Shown here: in pieces, positions 19,356 through 29,303 of the stretch
Layout: every line of letters begins with the position of its first letter
Position numbering within the stretch: the first letter of the stretch is position 1
Source: Aquitalea magnusonii
Lineage (GTDB): Bacteria; Pseudomonadota; Gammaproteobacteria; Burkholderiales; Chromobacteriaceae
Length of the DNA stretch: 64,000 nucleotides
Direction: 5' to 3'
Assembly (NCBI RefSeq): GCF_003202035.1
Contig: NZ_QJKC01000003.1
Coordinates: 186,001-250,000, forward strand
Program-made: the position numbers and the translations under genes
Notes under the pieces: model-generated
Databases searched by the model: none
The model's input: only the letters and a program-made list of their open reading frames with translations
What the model was told of the DNA's origin: nothing

Positions 19356-19533
19356 TGGCGACATTTGCTGCATATTGTCCAACAGCACTACAGCCCGTTT
19401 TCATCATGTTGCTGAAATGTTACGTCGCTTGAGCTGAAACTTTTCAATATGGAGCTTTCTGCGCTACCCTGCGCGCCCCGCATGGCTGCATGCGGGGAAA
19501 TCCATATAAAAAAAGTTCACTTAGGCGGAAAAA

Positions 19534-20283
19534 ATGAAAGCTCGCAAACTGCTGCTGGCCCTGTCTCTGATCAGCGGCTCCACCCTGGCCCAGGCCGACA
19601 ACTGGTCTTTTGCCAATGTCAGTGCCAACTATCTCGACTGGTCTTCCCGTACCACCGAGCAAAGCGGCAAGAAAGACTTCGGCTATCTGGAAGCCGAAGG
19701 CGGCATGGGTGGCAGCTGGGGTGATGTGTATGGCTTCTTCGACCTGGAAAATCCGGGCAAGAGCGACCACGGCACCAACGGTTACGACCGTCGCTACACC
19801 ACCAAGGCCATTGGCCGCTTCAACCTGACCCAGGTCGGCAACGTACCGGTACAACTGTACGCACACGTTTACGATACCCGTGGCAACAACTTCTTCAGCC
19901 AGAACCGCGTGCTGGGCCTGAGCACCGAGCTGAAGTACGGCAACCTGACCCTCAAGCCTTTCATTGGCGCGCACAACGAGCTGGACTCCTTCGGCATCGG
20001 CTCCGGTTACAACGGCTGGATGGCCGGCTACGTGCTGCTGTACCCGTTCAGCGCCTTCGGTCAGTCCTTCCTGGTGACCCAGTGGCATGAAACCGAATTC
20101 GCCCGCAAGCAGGAGTTCGTGGCCAACTACAAGCACAACACCGGCGAAAACGGTGCCATCGCCCTGTGGTGGAATGTGAACAAGCGCTTCACCACCGGCG
20201 TGCAATACCGCTATGCCGACCAGAAGCTGGGTTCTGGCGAATACCAGAACGCGGTGATCTACAGCGCCAAGTACAATTTCTGA
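19534..20283 (+). CDS. Outer-membrane channel of the Tsx/OmpK nucleoside-porin family
   Basis: A 249-residue protein with a signal peptide (cleavage near AQA-DN) and a beta-barrel pattern ending in YNF, the terminal aromatic needed for outer-membrane insertion. The opening WSFANVSANYLDWSS and the aromatic-rich strands match the Tsx/OmpK channel family. In E. coli Tsx carries nucleosides; substrate here is not fixed by sequence. AGGCGGAAAAA precedes the start. It lies beside the sugar cluster, so a sugar or nucleoside entry role is possible but unproven. The 178 bp before it hold no gene. Confidence 0.85.
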   Translation: MKARKLLLALSLISGSTLAQADNWSFANVSANYLDWSSRTTEQSGKKDFGYLEAEGGMGGSWGDVYGFFDLENPGKSDHGTNGYDRRYTTKAIGRFNLTQVGNVPVQLYAHVYDTRGNNFFSQNRVLGLSTELKYGNLTLKPFIGAHNELDSFGIGSGYNGWMAGYVLLYPFSAFGQSFLVTQWHETEFARKQEFVANYKHNTGENGAIALWWNVNKRFTTGVQYRYADQKLGSGEYQNAVIYSAKYNF

Positions 20284-20303
20284 TACTCGCTGTCAGTCAC
20301 ATG

Positions 20304-20326
20304 CAAAACGCCTCCCAAGGGAGGCG
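20304..20326 (-). terminator. Hairpin with T-run on minus strand, probable end of the pgi transcript
   Basis: Perfect 8-bp arms CGCCTCCC / GGGAGGCG around two bases, followed on the minus strand by TTTT. It may also act on the plus-strand porin transcript, although no T-run follows on that side. Confidence 0.5.
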
Positions 20327-20330
20327 CCAG

Positions 20331-20488
20331 GCTGCTGACCATAGTAATTTGGTGCGATGGCACAGGTCCCGGCAAAGCCGGGCCTTTCGACTAAAAGACT
20401 GATTCCGCAGCCTTCCCCTCCATTCCCTATCCCCCCGCCCTTTCCCTGAAAGGGAGCCTCGCTTTCCTCCCGGAAAGCGAGAGAGGGG
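20331..20488 (+). repeat. Intergenic repeat element, copy A (inverted relative to copy B at 29030-29191)
   Basis: A ~158-bp non-coding element between the porin gene and pgi. It shares most of its bases, in the same order, with the reverse complement of 29030-29191: GCTGCTGAC, a CCGGCAAAGCCGGG hairpin, CCTTTCGACT, GATTCCGCAGCCTTCCC, ATCCCCCCGCCCTT and GGGAGCCTCGCTTTC. It contains a 10-bp stem CTCGCTTTCC / GGAAAGCGAG with a TCCC loop. No reading frame is conserved between copies. Function unknown: a dispersed palindromic-type repeat or a structured RNA end are the main options. Confidence 0.8.
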
Positions 20489-20505
20489 TTTGATGTAAAT
20501 CGGGC

Positions 20506-22155
20506 TTACTTGCTCTTGTTGGCCTGACGGTACAGCTGGATCAGGCGGCGGGTGGAGCTGTCGTGTTCGGCCGATTTCAGCTTGCCGGTCAGCTCGCCGT
20601 GAATGGTTTTTGCCAGCTGCTTGCCCAGCTCCACCCCCCACTGGTCAAAGCTGTTGATCCCCCAGATCACGCCTTGCACAAAAATCTTGTGCTCGTACGC
20701 CGCAATCAGCGAACCGAGATTGCGCGGATCGAGGAAGCTCATCAGCAGGGTATTGGTGGGGCGGTTGCCGGCAAATACCTTGTGCGGCACCAGGGCTTCC
20801 AGCGCCTCGCCCTTCATGCCTTGTGCGGCCAGTTCTTCGCGCACTTCCTCGGCGGTCTTGCCGCGCATGAAGGCCTCGGCCTGGGCAAATACATTGGCCA
20901 GCAGGATTTCATGGTGGCCAGGCAGGCTGCCACGGCTTTCCAGCGAGGCGATCAGGTCGATCGGCGAAATATGCGTGCCCTGATGCAGGAGCTGGAAGAA
21001 GGCGTGCTGGCCGTTGATGCCGGTTTCCCCCCAGATGATGGGCGCGGTTTCGAAATTGACCGGGCTGCCGTCGGTGCGGGTCTGCTTGCCGTTGGACTCC
21101 ATGTCCAGTTGCTGGATGAAGGCCGGCAGGCGGTGCAGGTACTGGTCGTACGGTGCAATCACATGGCTGCCGCCGCCAAAGTAGTTGATGTACCAGATGC
21201 CTATCATGGCCAGCAGCACCGGCATGTTCTGCTCGAACGGCGCATTGCGGAAATGCTGGTCCATGATGTGGGCGCCATTGAGCAGCTCGGTGAAGTTTTC
21301 CTCTCCCAGGTACAGCATGATGGGCAGGCCGATGGCCGACCACAGGCTGTAGCGGCCACCCACCCAGTCCCAGAATTCAAACATGTTGGACGGGTCGATG
21401 CCGAAATCCGCCACGGCTTTCTGGTTGGTGGACACCGCGACAAAGTGCTTGGCCACTGCTTTTTCGTCCCGCGCACGCTGCAGGAACCAGTCACGCGCGG
21501 TCAGCGCATTGGTGAGGGTTTCCTGGGTGGTGAAGGTTTTCGATTCCACCACGAACAGGGTGGTTTCCGAATGCACCTTTTTCAGGGTTTCCTTGAGCTG
21601 GGCACCGTCCACATTGGAGACAAAGTGCATGTTCATGCGCGGGTGACCAAACGGACGCAGCGCGCTGCACACCATCAAGGGGCCGAGGTCCGAGCCGCCA
21701 ATGCCGATATTGACGATGTCGGTGATGGGCTGGTTGGTATAACCCAGCCACTCGCCGGAGCGCACGGCGTGGGCAAACTTGCCCATGCGCTCCAGTACCG
21801 AATTCACCTTGGGCATCACGTCTTCGCCATCAACAAAGATGGGCGAATTGGTGCGGTTGCGCAGGGCAACATGCAATACGGCGCGGTTTTCCGTGGTATT
21901 GATCTTCTCGCCCTTGAACATGGACTTGATGCGCTCCGGCAGGCCGGCTTCACGCGCCAGCTGCATCAGGCCCTGCAGGGTTTCGTCGGTAATGCGGTTC
22001 TTGGAGTAATCGAGGAACAGGCCACCTACTTCCAGGCCGTAGCGTTCGGCCCGCTCCGGGTCGCTTTCGAACAGCTCGCGCATGTGCAGCTGCTTGGCGT
22101 CGGCAAAGTGGTCCCACAGTTTTTGCCAGGCGGGAAGTTGGGTCAGTTCGCTCAT
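20506..22155 (-). CDS. pgi: Glucose-6-phosphate isomerase Pgi
   Basis: Interconverts glucose-6-phosphate and fructose-6-phosphate. The 549-residue length equals the E. coli enzyme. Family landmarks: [14 protein letters not shown], the [12 protein letters not shown] segment, [14 protein letters not shown], the catalytic glutamate in NGKQTRTDG region plus [12 protein letters not shown], and the C-terminal [13 protein letters not shown] lysine. In a genome using the ED route, Pgi lets fructose-6-phosphate cycle back to glucose-6-phosphate. It is the last gene of the zwf-pgl-glk-hexR-pgi set, 5 bp after hexR. Confidence 0.97.
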   Translation of the reverse strand: MSELTQLPAWQKLWDHFADAKQLHMRELFESDPERAERYGLEVGGLFLDYSKNRITDETLQGLMQLAREAGLPERIKSMFKGEKINTTENRAVLHVALRNRTNSPIFVDGEDVMPKVNSVLERMGKFAHAVRSGEWLGYTNQPITDIVNIGIGGSDLGPLMVCSALRPFGHPRMNMHFVSNVDGAQLKETLKKVHSETTLFVVESKTFTTQETLTNALTARDWFLQRARDEKAVAKHFVAVSTNQKAVADFGIDPSNMFEFWDWVGGRYSLWSAIGLPIMLYLGEENFTELLNGAHIMDQHFRNAPFEQNMPVLLAMIGIWYINYFGGGSHVIAPYDQYLHRLPAFIQQLDMESNGKQTRTDGSPVNFETAPIIWGETGINGQHAFFQLLHQGTHISPIDLIASLESRGSLPGHHEILLANVFAQAEAFMRGKTAEEVREELAAQGMKGEALEALVPHKVFAGNRPTNTLLMSFLDPRNLGSLIAAYEHKIFVQGVIWGINSFDQWGVELGKQLAKTIHGELTGKLKSAEHDSSTRRLIQLYRQANKSK

Positions 22156-22160
22156 GATGA

Positions 22161-23012
22161 TTAATCCTCTTCTGTCCGTTCGGCCAGTCTCTTTGCTTTG
22201 AGACTGTGCTTGGTTTTTTCTAGTTGTCCGATCACGCCGGGGCCCCGGCGCAAGGCCACGCCCACGGCCAGCACGTCGATGAGCACCAGGTGGATGATGC
22301 GGGAGATCATCGGGCTGTAGGTTTCATTGTCTTCCTGGGTGTCAGCCATCAGCGCGATGGTGGCAGCACGGGCCAGCGGTGAGCCACTGGCCGTTATGGC
22401 CACCACGGTGGCGCCAGAGGCGGTGGCCTCTTCCACCGCGTCCAGCAACTCGCGCGAGCGGCCGGAGCTGGAAATGGCCACCAGCACGTCGTCGGCATTC
22501 AGTACCGAGGCCGCCATCATCTGGATGTGGGTGTCGGCATAGGCCACGGTGGAAATGCCGAAACGGAAGAATTTGTGCTGGGCATCGGCGGCGGTGATGC
22601 CGGAGTTGCCCAGGCCGTAGAACTCCACCCGCCGCGCACGCGAGATGGCCTCGATCGCTGCCTCGATGGCTTGCGGATTGACGTCGTTGCGGCTTTTCAG
22701 CAGCGCGGTGACGGTGTTGTCGAATACCTTGGCGACGATTTCCGAGGTCGGGTCTTCCGGGCGGACGCTGGAATGCACATAGGGCACGCCAGTGACCAGG
22801 CTGCCGGCCAGTTTCAGCTTGAAATCGGGCAGACCCGAGCAGCCCATGGAACGGCAGAAACGGATCACCGTGGGCTGGCTGACGCCGGCATTGCGGGCAA
22901 TATCGGCCACCGCAGCCTGCATCATGGTGTAGGGCTGTTCCAGCACCAGCTCGGCCACCTTGCGTTCGGCCGAGGACAGGGCTTCAAGCTGAGACTTGAT
23001 TCTTTCCAGCAT
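22161..23012 (-). CDS. hexR: HexR, RpiR-family repressor of central sugar metabolism
   Basis: A 283-residue regulator with an N-terminal RpiR-type helix-turn-helix ([23 protein letters not shown], about residues 35-58) and a C-terminal SIS phosphosugar-binding domain ([31 protein letters not shown]). HexR is known to bind 2-keto-3-deoxy-6-phosphogluconate and to control zwf and edd. Two matching palindromes lie between zwf and edd, so autoregulation through the zwf operon is likely. It sits 3 bp after glk and 5 bp before pgi. Confidence 0.93.
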   Translation of the reverse strand: MLERIKSQLEALSSAERKVAELVLEQPYTMMQAAVADIARNAGVSQPTVIRFCRSMGCSGLPDFKLKLAGSLVTGVPYVHSSVRPEDPTSEIVAKVFDNTVTALLKSRNDVNPQAIEAAIEAISRARRVEFYGLGNSGITAADAQHKFFRFGISTVAYADTHIQMMAASVLNADDVLVAISSSGRSRELLDAVEEATASGATVVAITASGSPLARAATIALMADTQEDNETYSPMISRIIHLVLIDVLAVGVALRRGPGVIGQLEKTKHSLKAKRLAERTEED

Positions 23013-23015
23013 GGG

Positions 23016-23993
23016 TCAGTGCTCCAGGTGCGCCGCCAGCGCTGCCGACGCGCCGATCAGCGCAGGGTAGCGGCTATCGATGACAAACACCGGAATCGCC
23101 GCCAGATAAGCGGAGAAGCGGCCCTTGTCTTCGAAGCGCGGGCGGAATGGCGACGTTTTGAAGTAGTCGATCAAACGTGGAACGATACCACCGCCAAGGT
23201 ATACCCCGCCACGGGCGCCGAGCGTCAGCGCCAGGTTGGCCGCCGCCGTACCCAGCATGGCGCAGAAGGCATCCAGCGTTTCGCGGCAGCGCGGACAGCT
23301 GCCAGCGAGGCCACGGCTGGTGATGTCGGCAGCGGACAAATCTTGCTCGGGCTCGCCGGCCAGTGCCGCCAGCGCGTGGTAGATCAACACCAGACCGGGG
23401 CCGGACAGCAGGCGTTCGGCCGACACATGGCCGTGGCGGTCGCGCGCATAGCGCCAGATGGCGGCCTCGCGTTCGTCAAACGGGGCAAAGCTGACATGGC
23501 CACCTTCGCCGGCCAGCGGCATATAGCCACCCGGATAGGGCAGCAAGGCGGATACGCCCAGGCCGGTGCCGGGGCCGATCAGCGCCAAGGGGCTGCCACT
23601 GATTGCCTCGCCGCCCCCCACCTGCACCAGCTCCTTGCGTGGCAGGTGCGGCAACGCCAGCGCCAGCGCGGTGAAATCGTTGATGACGATGAGCGAAGTC
23701 AGCCCCAGCGCCAGCCGGGTGGCTTCAATGGAGAAGGCCCAGTGGTGATTGGTCATCTGCACCCAGTCGCCGGTCACCGGGTTGGCAATGCCGATGGCGG
23801 CATGGGCCACCGCACGGGTGCCGACGCGCGCCAGATAGCTGCGCATGGCGGTTTCCAGCGTGGGGAAATCGGCACAGGGCAGTACCTCGACATCCTCCAG
23901 CACCGCCGGGGCGGTTTCCAGGGCAAAGCGGGCATTGGTGCCGCCGATGTCGGCCACCAGCCGTGGCCAGGTATTAGGCAGTCCAGTAGACAT
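23016..23993 (-). CDS. glk: Glucokinase Glk
   Basis: Phosphorylates glucose with ATP in the cytoplasm. The 325-residue protein has the N-terminal phosphate motif [12 protein letters not shown], the sugar-binding and catalytic stretch [22 protein letters not shown], the glutamate in [10 protein letters not shown], and the adenosine segment [12 protein letters not shown]. These match bacterial glucokinase of the Glk family. It overlaps the 3' end of pgl by 20 bp and is followed by hexR 3 bp later. Presence beside a sugar ABC transporter suggests that the imported sugar arrives unphosphorylated. Confidence 0.95.
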   Translation of the reverse strand: MSTGLPNTWPRLVADIGGTNARFALETAPAVLEDVEVLPCADFPTLETAMRSYLARVGTRAVAHAAIGIANPVTGDWVQMTNHHWAFSIEATRLALGLTSLIVINDFTALALALPHLPRKELVQVGGGEAISGSPLALIGPGTGLGVSALLPYPGGYMPLAGEGGHVSFAPFDEREAAIWRYARDRHGHVSAERLLSGPGLVLIYHALAALAGEPEQDLSAADITSRGLAGSCPRCRETLDAFCAMLGTAAANLALTLGARGGVYLGGGIVPRLIDYFKTSPFRPRFEDKGRFSAYLAAIPVFVIDSRYPALIGASAALAAHLEH

Positions 23994-24651
23994 CGATGGG
24001 GCACTCCGTCTGCAGCAGGAAATGGCTGATGGGCAGGCTGTCGTTGACGCCTTGCATCGCCTGATCGAACACCTGGCGCTTGCCCGCGCCCTGGATGGCC
24101 AGGATCAGGCTGTCGCACGCCAGCAGGGCAGCCTTGCTCATGCTCACGCGCAGGTGCGGCGCGGTGAGCGGCTGCACGGTCAGCAGCGGCAGGCTGCGGC
24201 TCGGGTCCAGTCCGTCGGCCAGGGCCGCGGCAGCAGGAAACAGCGAAGCGGTATGGCCATCTTCGCCCATGCCCAATACGGCGACAGTCGGTTGTTGGTA
24301 GGCTGCGTTGGCGGCAGCCAGTTCGGCGGTGGCATCGCGGGCATCGCCCACCAGTGGCAGGAAACGGGCGGCGGCGGCGGCATCCTGTAGCAGATGTTCG
24401 CGCACCAGTGCGGCATTGCTGTCGGGGTGGTCGGCAGGGACGAAGCGTTCGTCCACCAGGGTGATCACCACCCGTGACCAGTCCAGCGGCTGGCTACGCA
24501 GCGCGTGAAAGAAGGGAACCGGCGATTTGCCGCCGGAGACGGCCAGCACGGCGCGGCCATCGCGCGCCAGTGCATGCTCCAAACGCTGGGCCACCGTGGC
24601 GGCCAGCGCAGCGGCACAGTCCGCCGCTGCGGGGAATTCAAACCATTGCAT
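23974..24651 (-). CDS. pgl: 6-phosphogluconolactonase Pgl
   Basis: Hydrolyses 6-phosphogluconolactone to 6-phosphogluconate. The 225-residue protein belongs to the glucosamine-6-phosphate isomerase-like (DevB) type: [28 protein letters not shown], and the catalytic [14 protein letters not shown]. Start: AGGTGAGG lies directly before ATG 24660 but at a good distance from ATG 24651, so I used 24651 (MQWFEFPAA). It is 130 bp after zwf, a gap with GC-rich hairpins but no gene. Confidence 0.95.
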   Translation of the reverse strand: MQWFEFPAAADCAAALAATVAQRLEHALARDGRAVLAVSGGKSPVPFFHALRSQPLDWSRVVITLVDERFVPADHPDSNAALVREHLLQDAAAAARFLPLVGDARDATAELAAANAAYQQPTVAVLGMGEDGHTASLFPAAAALADGLDPSRSLPLLTVQPLTAPHLRVSMSKAALLACDSLILAIQGAGKRQVFDQAMQGVNDSLPISHFLLQTECPIDVYWTA

Positions 24652-24781
24652 GCATGTCATCCTCACCTTGCACCCGGCCCCTGATCTCCATGACACCGGG
24701 TGTTTGCCGCTCTTGCTGGCCGGCTTGTTATGAATGGTCCGGCCCGCGCCGCCGGACTGGCGGCCCGGACGGGCTGGTCGA

Positions 24782-26260
24782 TCAGCTTTCTTCGTGCCAG
24801 CTGATGCCGTCGCGGCTCAGCAGCGCGCTGGAAGCCGCCGGGCCCCAGGTGCCGGCGGTGTATTGCTTGGGCGGGGTATTGCTGCTGTTTTGCCAGCATT
24901 CCATGATGGGCATCACCCAGCGCCAGGCTTCCACCAGTTCGTCACGGCGCATGAACAGCGCCAGCTTGCCGCGGATCACGTCCAGCAGCAGGCGTTCGTA
25001 GGCATCGGCGCGGCGTACCTTGAAGGCCTTGTAGAAGTCCAGGTCCAGAAAGGCCGGCTGCAGGCGCATGGTGTCGCCCGGCTCCTTGGCCAGGAAGTAC
25101 AGGCGGATGCTTTCTTCCGGCTGCAGCTGGATCACCAGCCGGTTGGCGGTGTGGCTGCCGCTGAGCGGGCCGGAGAACAGCTGGTGCGGCACATCGCGGA
25201 AATTGATGACGATTTCGGCCAGCCGGTCCTGCATGCGCTTGCCGGTACGCAGGAAGAAGGGCACGCCGGCCCAGCGCCAGTTGTCGATTTCCGCCTTGAT
25301 GGCGACAAAGGTTTCGGTCTGGCTGTCGGCGGGAATGCCTTGCTCTTGCAGATAGCCCACCACCGGCTGGCCGGCCACGGCACCGGCCTTGTACTGGCCA
25401 CGTACCGTCTTGTTGGCCACATCCTGCTCGCTGAACGGGCGCAGGGCCTTGAGCACCTTGAGCTTTTCATCGCGCACGGCATCGGCTTCCATGCTGGCCG
25501 GCGGCTCCATGGCGACGATGCACAGCAGTTGCAGCAGGTGGTTCTGCACCATGTCGCGCAGCGCACCGGTGCCATCGTAAAAGTCGCCACGGGTGCCCAC
25601 GCCCAGGTCCTCGGCAATGGTGATCTGCACGTCGTGAATCCACTCGCGCCGCCACAGCGGTTCAAACAGCGCATTGGCAAAGCGGATGGCCATCAGGTTC
25701 TGTACCGACTCCTTGCCCAAGTAGTGGTCGATGCGGTACAGCTGTTCTTCCTTGAAGAAGTGCGCCACGGCGTCGTTGATTTCGTTGGACGAATCCAGAT
25801 CGATGCCCAGCGGCTTTTCCAGCACCACCCGTACGTTGGGACGGTTCAGACCGACGGCGGCCAGGTTTTCGCAAATGCCGGCGAACAGATTGGGCGCGGT
25901 GGCCAGATAACAGACCACCACCCGCTCCGGGTGCTGGCCGACGGCTTCGGCCAATGCCGGATAGTGGGCGGCATTGCCGGCATCCACCTGCAGATAGTCG
26001 ATACGGCTGCAGAAAGAGGCCCAGGCCGCCGCATCGAAGTGTTCCTTGACGTGCTGGCGCGCGCTCTTTTCCACCAGCGCCAGGTAGTCGTCACGGCTCA
26101 TCGCCTTGCGGCCCAGTGCCAGCAGGCGGCCTTGCTGGTTGAGCAGGCTGGCGGCATGCGCCTGGTAGAGGGAGGGCAACAGCTTGCGCATGACCAGGTC
26201 GCCGGTGCCACCGAACAGCACCATATCGAAGGCAGGGGTAGGCGTGCTACGGTTATCCAT
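24782..26260 (-). CDS. zwf: Glucose-6-phosphate 1-dehydrogenase Zwf
   Basis: Oxidises glucose-6-phosphate to the lactone, making NADPH or NADH. The 492-residue enzyme has the dinucleotide motif [27 protein letters not shown] with the conserved lysine, and the active-site motif [14 protein letters not shown]-terminal segments [10 protein letters not shown] and [19 protein letters not shown] are also typical. It heads the zwf-pgl-glk-hexR-pgi set and is divergent from edd, with a HexR-type box 29 bp before the start codon. Confidence 0.97.
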   Translation of the reverse strand: MDNRSTPTPAFDMVLFGGTGDLVMRKLLPSLYQAHAASLLNQQGRLLALGRKAMSRDDYLALVEKSARQHVKEHFDAAAWASFCSRIDYLQVDAGNAAHYPALAEAVGQHPERVVVCYLATAPNLFAGICENLAAVGLNRPNVRVVLEKPLGIDLDSSNEINDAVAHFFKEEQLYRIDHYLGKESVQNLMAIRFANALFEPLWRREWIHDVQITIAEDLGVGTRGDFYDGTGALRDMVQNHLLQLLCIVAMEPPASMEADAVRDEKLKVLKALRPFSEQDVANKTVRGQYKAGAVAGQPVVGYLQEQGIPADSQTETFVAIKAEIDNWRWAGVPFFLRTGKRMQDRLAEIVINFRDVPHQLFSGPLSGSHTANRLVIQLQPEESIRLYFLAKEPGDTMRLQPAFLDLDFYKAFKVRRADAYERLLLDVIRGKLALFMRRDELVEAWRWVMPIMECWQNSSNTPPKQYTAGTWGPAASSALLSRDGISWHEES

Positions 26261-26288
26261 AGTGATCTTCCGTCTCGTGCATTTGCAA

Positions 26289-26303
26289 TGTAGTTATATT
26301 ACC
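26289..26303. promoter_or_regulatory. Probable HexR operator, zwf side
   Basis: The sequence TGTAGTTATATTACC is close to the palindromic HexR consensus (TGTA-A/G-T...ATTACA type). It lies 29 bp upstream of the zwf start. Assignment rests on motif likeness, on the adjacent hexR gene and on the second box before edd. Confidence 0.7.
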
Positions 26304-26465
26304 ACCCGATTTTGGCATGTCCATGTGATTTGCCGGGGTAATACATAGAAAGCAACACCTGCCATTTCATGGAAAATTTGGCAGAAACCTTTACCAGAAA
26401 GCCTCTCACACTCATTCGACCGGACAAGCCGCCAATTGGGTCAGGCTGTTTTCTTGCAATTTAAG

Positions 26466-26480
26466 TGTAGTAAAACTACC
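26466..26480. promoter_or_regulatory. Probable HexR operator, edd side
   Basis: TGTAGTAAAACTACC is an almost perfect inverted repeat (GTAGT-AAA-ACTAC) 30 bp before the edd start. Its distance from edd mirrors that of the first box from zwf, so each divergent promoter appears to have its own operator. Confidence 0.7.
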
Positions 26481-26509
26481 ATTTACCCACATTCATCACG
26501 GGAATTGCC

Positions 26510-28345
26510 ATGGCCCTGCACCCGGTACTGCACACTGTTACCCAGCGCATCATAGAGCGCAGCCGCGAGCGTCGCGCGGCCTATCTGAATCATCTGGCTG
26601 CCGCCGCCCAGCAGGGCAAGGTAGAACGCGCCCAGCTGTCCTGCACCAATCAGGCCCACGCCTTTGCGGCCATGCCGGACAATATCAAGATCTACCTCAA
26701 GGAAGCACACCGCCCCAACCTGGCCATCGTCTCGGCTTATAACGACATGCTGTCCGCCCACCAGCCGCTGGAAGCCTACCCGGCCTGGATCAAGGAAGAA
26801 GCGCTCAAGGCCGGCGCCACCGCCCAGTTTGCCGGCGGCGTGCCCGCCATGTGCGACGGCGTGACCCAGGGCCAGCCCGGCATGGAGCTGTCCTTGTTCT
26901 CGCGCGATGTCATCGCCATGAGCACCGCGGTGGCGCTGTCGCACCAGATGTTCGACGCCAGCCTGTACCTGGGCGTGTGCGACAAGATCGTGCCCGGCCT
27001 GCTGATTGGCGCACTGACCTTCGGCCATCTGCCGGCGGTATTCGTGCCGGCCGGGCCGATGACCACCGGCATCGCCAACGATGAAAAGGCGAAGGTGCGC
27101 CAGTTGTTCGCCGAAGGCAAGGTGGGAAGGGATGCGCTGCTGGAATCGGAGTGCCAGTCCTACCACGGCCCCGGCACCTGTACCTTCTATGGCACCGCCA
27201 ACTCCAACCAGATGATGATGGAAATCATGGGCCTGCACCTGCCGGGTACCGCCTTCGTCAATCCGGGCACACCGCTGCGCGAGGCACTGACCCGCGCCGC
27301 CGCCCGTCAGGCCGCGCACATTGCCGCCCAGGGTGACCATTTCACCCCGGTGGGCCGCATGATTGATGAAAAATCCATCGTCAACGCCATCATCGGCCTG
27401 CTGGCCACTGGTGGCTCCACCAACCACACCCTGCATCTGGTGGCCATTGCCCGTGCCGCCGGCATCGACATCAACTGGGACGATTTCGACGAACTGTCGG
27501 CCATCATCCCGTCGCTGACCCGCGTCTACCCCAATGGCAAGGCCGACGTAAACCACTTCCACGCCGCAGGCGGCATGGGCTTTGTGATCCGCGAACTGCT
27601 GGGTGCCGGCCTGCTGCACGAGGATGTGGACACCATCGTCGGCCGTGGCCTGTCGGCTTATGCCAACGAACCCTGGCTGGACAATGGCGAACTGAAATGG
27701 CGTCCGGCCCCGGCGGTGAGCGGCGACGACAGCGTGCTGCGTACGGCAGCCAACCCGTTCAGCGCCGATGGCGGCCTGCGCGTGGTGGCGGGCAACCTGG
27801 GCCGTGCCGTGATCAAGGTGTCTGCCGTCAAGCCGGAACACCGCGTGGTGGAAGCCCCGGCCGTGGTGTTCCACGACCAGAACGAACTGCTGGCCGCCTT
27901 CAAGCGTGGCGAACTGGAACGCGACTTTGTCGCCGTCATCCGCTTCCAGGGCCCGCGCGCCAACGGCATGCCGGAGCTGCACAAGCTGACCCCGGCCCTG
28001 TCCATCCTGCAGGAACGCGGCTTTGCCGTGGCCCTGGTCACCGATGGCCGCATGTCCGGTGCTTCGGGCAAGGTGCCGGCTGCCATCCACGTCTCGCCGG
28101 AGGCGGTAATGGGCGGTAGTATCGGCAAGGTTCGCGATGGCGACATCGTGAAACTGGATGCCAATGCCGGCACGCTGGAAGTGAAAGTGCCGGCCGCAGA
28201 ATGGGCGGCGCGCGAGCAGATCAGTGCCGATCTGCAACACAATCAATTTGGCGTCGGGCGTGAATTGTTCGCGGTATTCCGCGAATCGGCCGATGCCGCG
28301 GAAGCTGGTGCCATGAGCTTCCATCACCCGCTGTGGAGAAACTGA
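26510..28345 (+). CDS. edd: Phosphogluconate dehydratase Edd
   Basis: Converts 6-phosphogluconate to 2-keto-3-deoxy-6-phosphogluconate, the defining first step of the ED pathway. The 611-residue length is normal. IlvD/Edd family motifs include [13 protein letters not shown], the iron-sulfur cysteines in [17 protein letters not shown] and [30 protein letters not shown], and [22 protein letters not shown] (C-terminal active-site region). It is coupled to eda with one intervening base and carries a HexR box upstream. Confidence 0.97.
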   Translation: MALHPVLHTVTQRIIERSRERRAAYLNHLAAAAQQGKVERAQLSCTNQAHAFAAMPDNIKIYLKEAHRPNLAIVSAYNDMLSAHQPLEAYPAWIKEEALKAGATAQFAGGVPAMCDGVTQGQPGMELSLFSRDVIAMSTAVALSHQMFDASLYLGVCDKIVPGLLIGALTFGHLPAVFVPAGPMTTGIANDEKAKVRQLFAEGKVGRDALLESECQSYHGPGTCTFYGTANSNQMMMEIMGLHLPGTAFVNPGTPLREALTRAAARQAAHIAAQGDHFTPVGRMIDEKSIVNAIIGLLATGGSTNHTLHLVAIARAAGIDINWDDFDELSAIIPSLTRVYPNGKADVNHFHAAGGMGFVIRELLGAGLLHEDVDTIVGRGLSAYANEPWLDNGELKWRPAPAVSGDDSVLRTAANPFSADGGLRVVAGNLGRAVIKVSAVKPEHRVVEAPAVVFHDQNELLAAFKRGELERDFVAVIRFQGPRANGMPELHKLTPALSILQERGFAVALVTDGRMSGASGKVPAAIHVSPEAVMGGSIGKVRDGDIVKLDANAGTLEVKVPAAEWAAREQISADLQHNQFGVGRELFAVFRESADAAEAGAMSFHHPLWRN

Positions 28346-28346
28346 T

Positions 28347-28970
28347 ATGGACGCTTTGACCCTGTTGCGTCAGGGGCCGGTAGTGCCGGTCATCGTGGTA
28401 AATGACGCCGCTGTTGCGGTAGACCTGGCGCGCGCGCTGGTGGATGGCGGCATTCGCGTGCTGGAAGTCACCCTGCGCACCAAGGCGGCGCTGGCCGCCA
28501 TGCGCCGCATGCGCGACGAAGTGCCCGGCGCCATTGTCGGTGCCGGCACGCTGCGCAACCGCGCCCAGCTGGAAGCCGCGCTGGATGCCGGTGCCCAGTT
28601 TGGCGTCAGCCCCGGCCTGACCCCGGAGCTGGCCTCGGCCGCGCGCAATGCCAACCTCACCCTGCTGCCGGGTGTGGCCACCGCCTCGGAAGCCATGCGT
28701 GCGCAAGACGAGGGCTTTGACATCCTCAAGCTGTTCCCGGCCGAAGCCGTGGGCGGCATCAAGCTGCTGAAATCGCTGGCCGGCCCGCTGCCCGACCTGC
28801 GCTTCTGCCCCACCGGCGGTATTGATCTGGTCAAGGCCAAGGACTACCTGGCCCTGCCAAACGTGCTGGCCGTTGGCGGCAGCTGGCTGACCCCGGAAGA
28901 CGCCATCGCCAACCGCGACTGGGCCCGCATCACCGAACTGGCCAAGCAGGCCAGCGCGCTGGCGCAGTAA
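28347..28970 (+). CDS. eda: 2-dehydro-3-deoxy-6-phosphogluconate aldolase Eda
   Basis: Splits KDPG to pyruvate and glyceraldehyde-3-phosphate. The 207-residue class I aldolase has the catalytic glutamate in VLEVTLRT (near residue 40), the phosphate-binding GAGTLRN, the Schiff-base lysine Lys128 in FDILKLFPAE and the C-terminal FCPTGGID. Only one base separates it from edd. With zwf, pgl and edd the whole ED route from glucose-6-phosphate is encoded in this cluster. Confidence 0.97.
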   Translation: MDALTLLRQGPVVPVIVVNDAAVAVDLARALVDGGIRVLEVTLRTKAALAAMRRMRDEVPGAIVGAGTLRNRAQLEAALDAGAQFGVSPGLTPELASAARNANLTLLPGVATASEAMRAQDEGFDILKLFPAEAVGGIKLLKSLAGPLPDLRFCPTGGIDLVKAKDYLALPNVLAVGGSWLTPEDAIANRDWARITELAKQASALAQ

Positions 28971-28989
28971 ACCCACCCACGCAATATAT

Positions 28990-29013
28990 AAGCCCGCCTC
29001 GTGCGGGCTTTAC
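28990..29013 (+). terminator. Terminator hairpin after eda, first copy
   Basis: Stem AAGCCCGC / GCGGGCTT with loop CTCGT, followed by a short T stretch broken by A. The same 21-nt hairpin recurs at 29196. Confidence 0.65.
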
Positions 29014-29029
29014 TGATTGTTGACCAACT

Positions 29030-29191
29030 CCTCTCGCTTTCTGAAAAGAAAGCGAGGCTCCCATCTTCAATTGGCAAGGCAAGGGCGGGGGGATGGGGAA
29101 TAGATGGGAAGGCTGCGGAATCAATAAGTGAGTCGAAAGGCCCGGCTTTGCCGGATCCAGTGCAATCGAACCAGATTACTTTGTCAGCAGC
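29030..29191 (-). repeat. Intergenic repeat element, copy B (inverted relative to copy A at 20331-20488)
   Basis: A ~162-bp element; its reverse complement aligns along its length with copy A, interrupted by small indels. By eye roughly three quarters of positions agree. The stem here is CTCGCTTTCT / AGAAAGCGAG with loop TTTC: compared with copy A the base pair next to the loop changes from C-G to T-A, a compensatory substitution that keeps the hairpin. The TCCGGCAAAGCCGGG hairpin is kept too. Two identical terminator hairpins flank the element. Confidence 0.8.
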
Positions 29192-29195
29192 CTGC

Positions 29196-29220
29196 AAGCC
29201 CGCCTCGTGCGGGCTTTTTT
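29196..29220 (+). terminator. Terminator hairpin, second copy
   Basis: The same stem-loop as at 28990 (AAGCCCGC, CTCGT, GCGGGCTT) but with a full TTTTTT tail, so this copy should be the stronger terminator. Confidence 0.8.
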
Positions 29221-29303
29221 GTTGCAGCGCACAGCGCACGCCAATGGCACAGCCCGGCGGATCTGCACTACCATCTTGGCTTCACCTGCCGCCTGCCGCT
29301 CCT

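Larger units (their letters stand above)
28971..29303. other. 333-bp intergenic stretch between eda and the response regulator
   Basis: It holds, in order, a terminator hairpin, copy B of the intergenic repeat and a second identical terminator hairpin, then about 80 bp leading to the response-regulator gene. I see no credible reading frame. Confidence 0.8.

Noticed and set aside
24734-26293. 519-codon plus-strand open frame opposite zwf
   Set aside because: Antisense shadow with no ribosome-binding site or family features.
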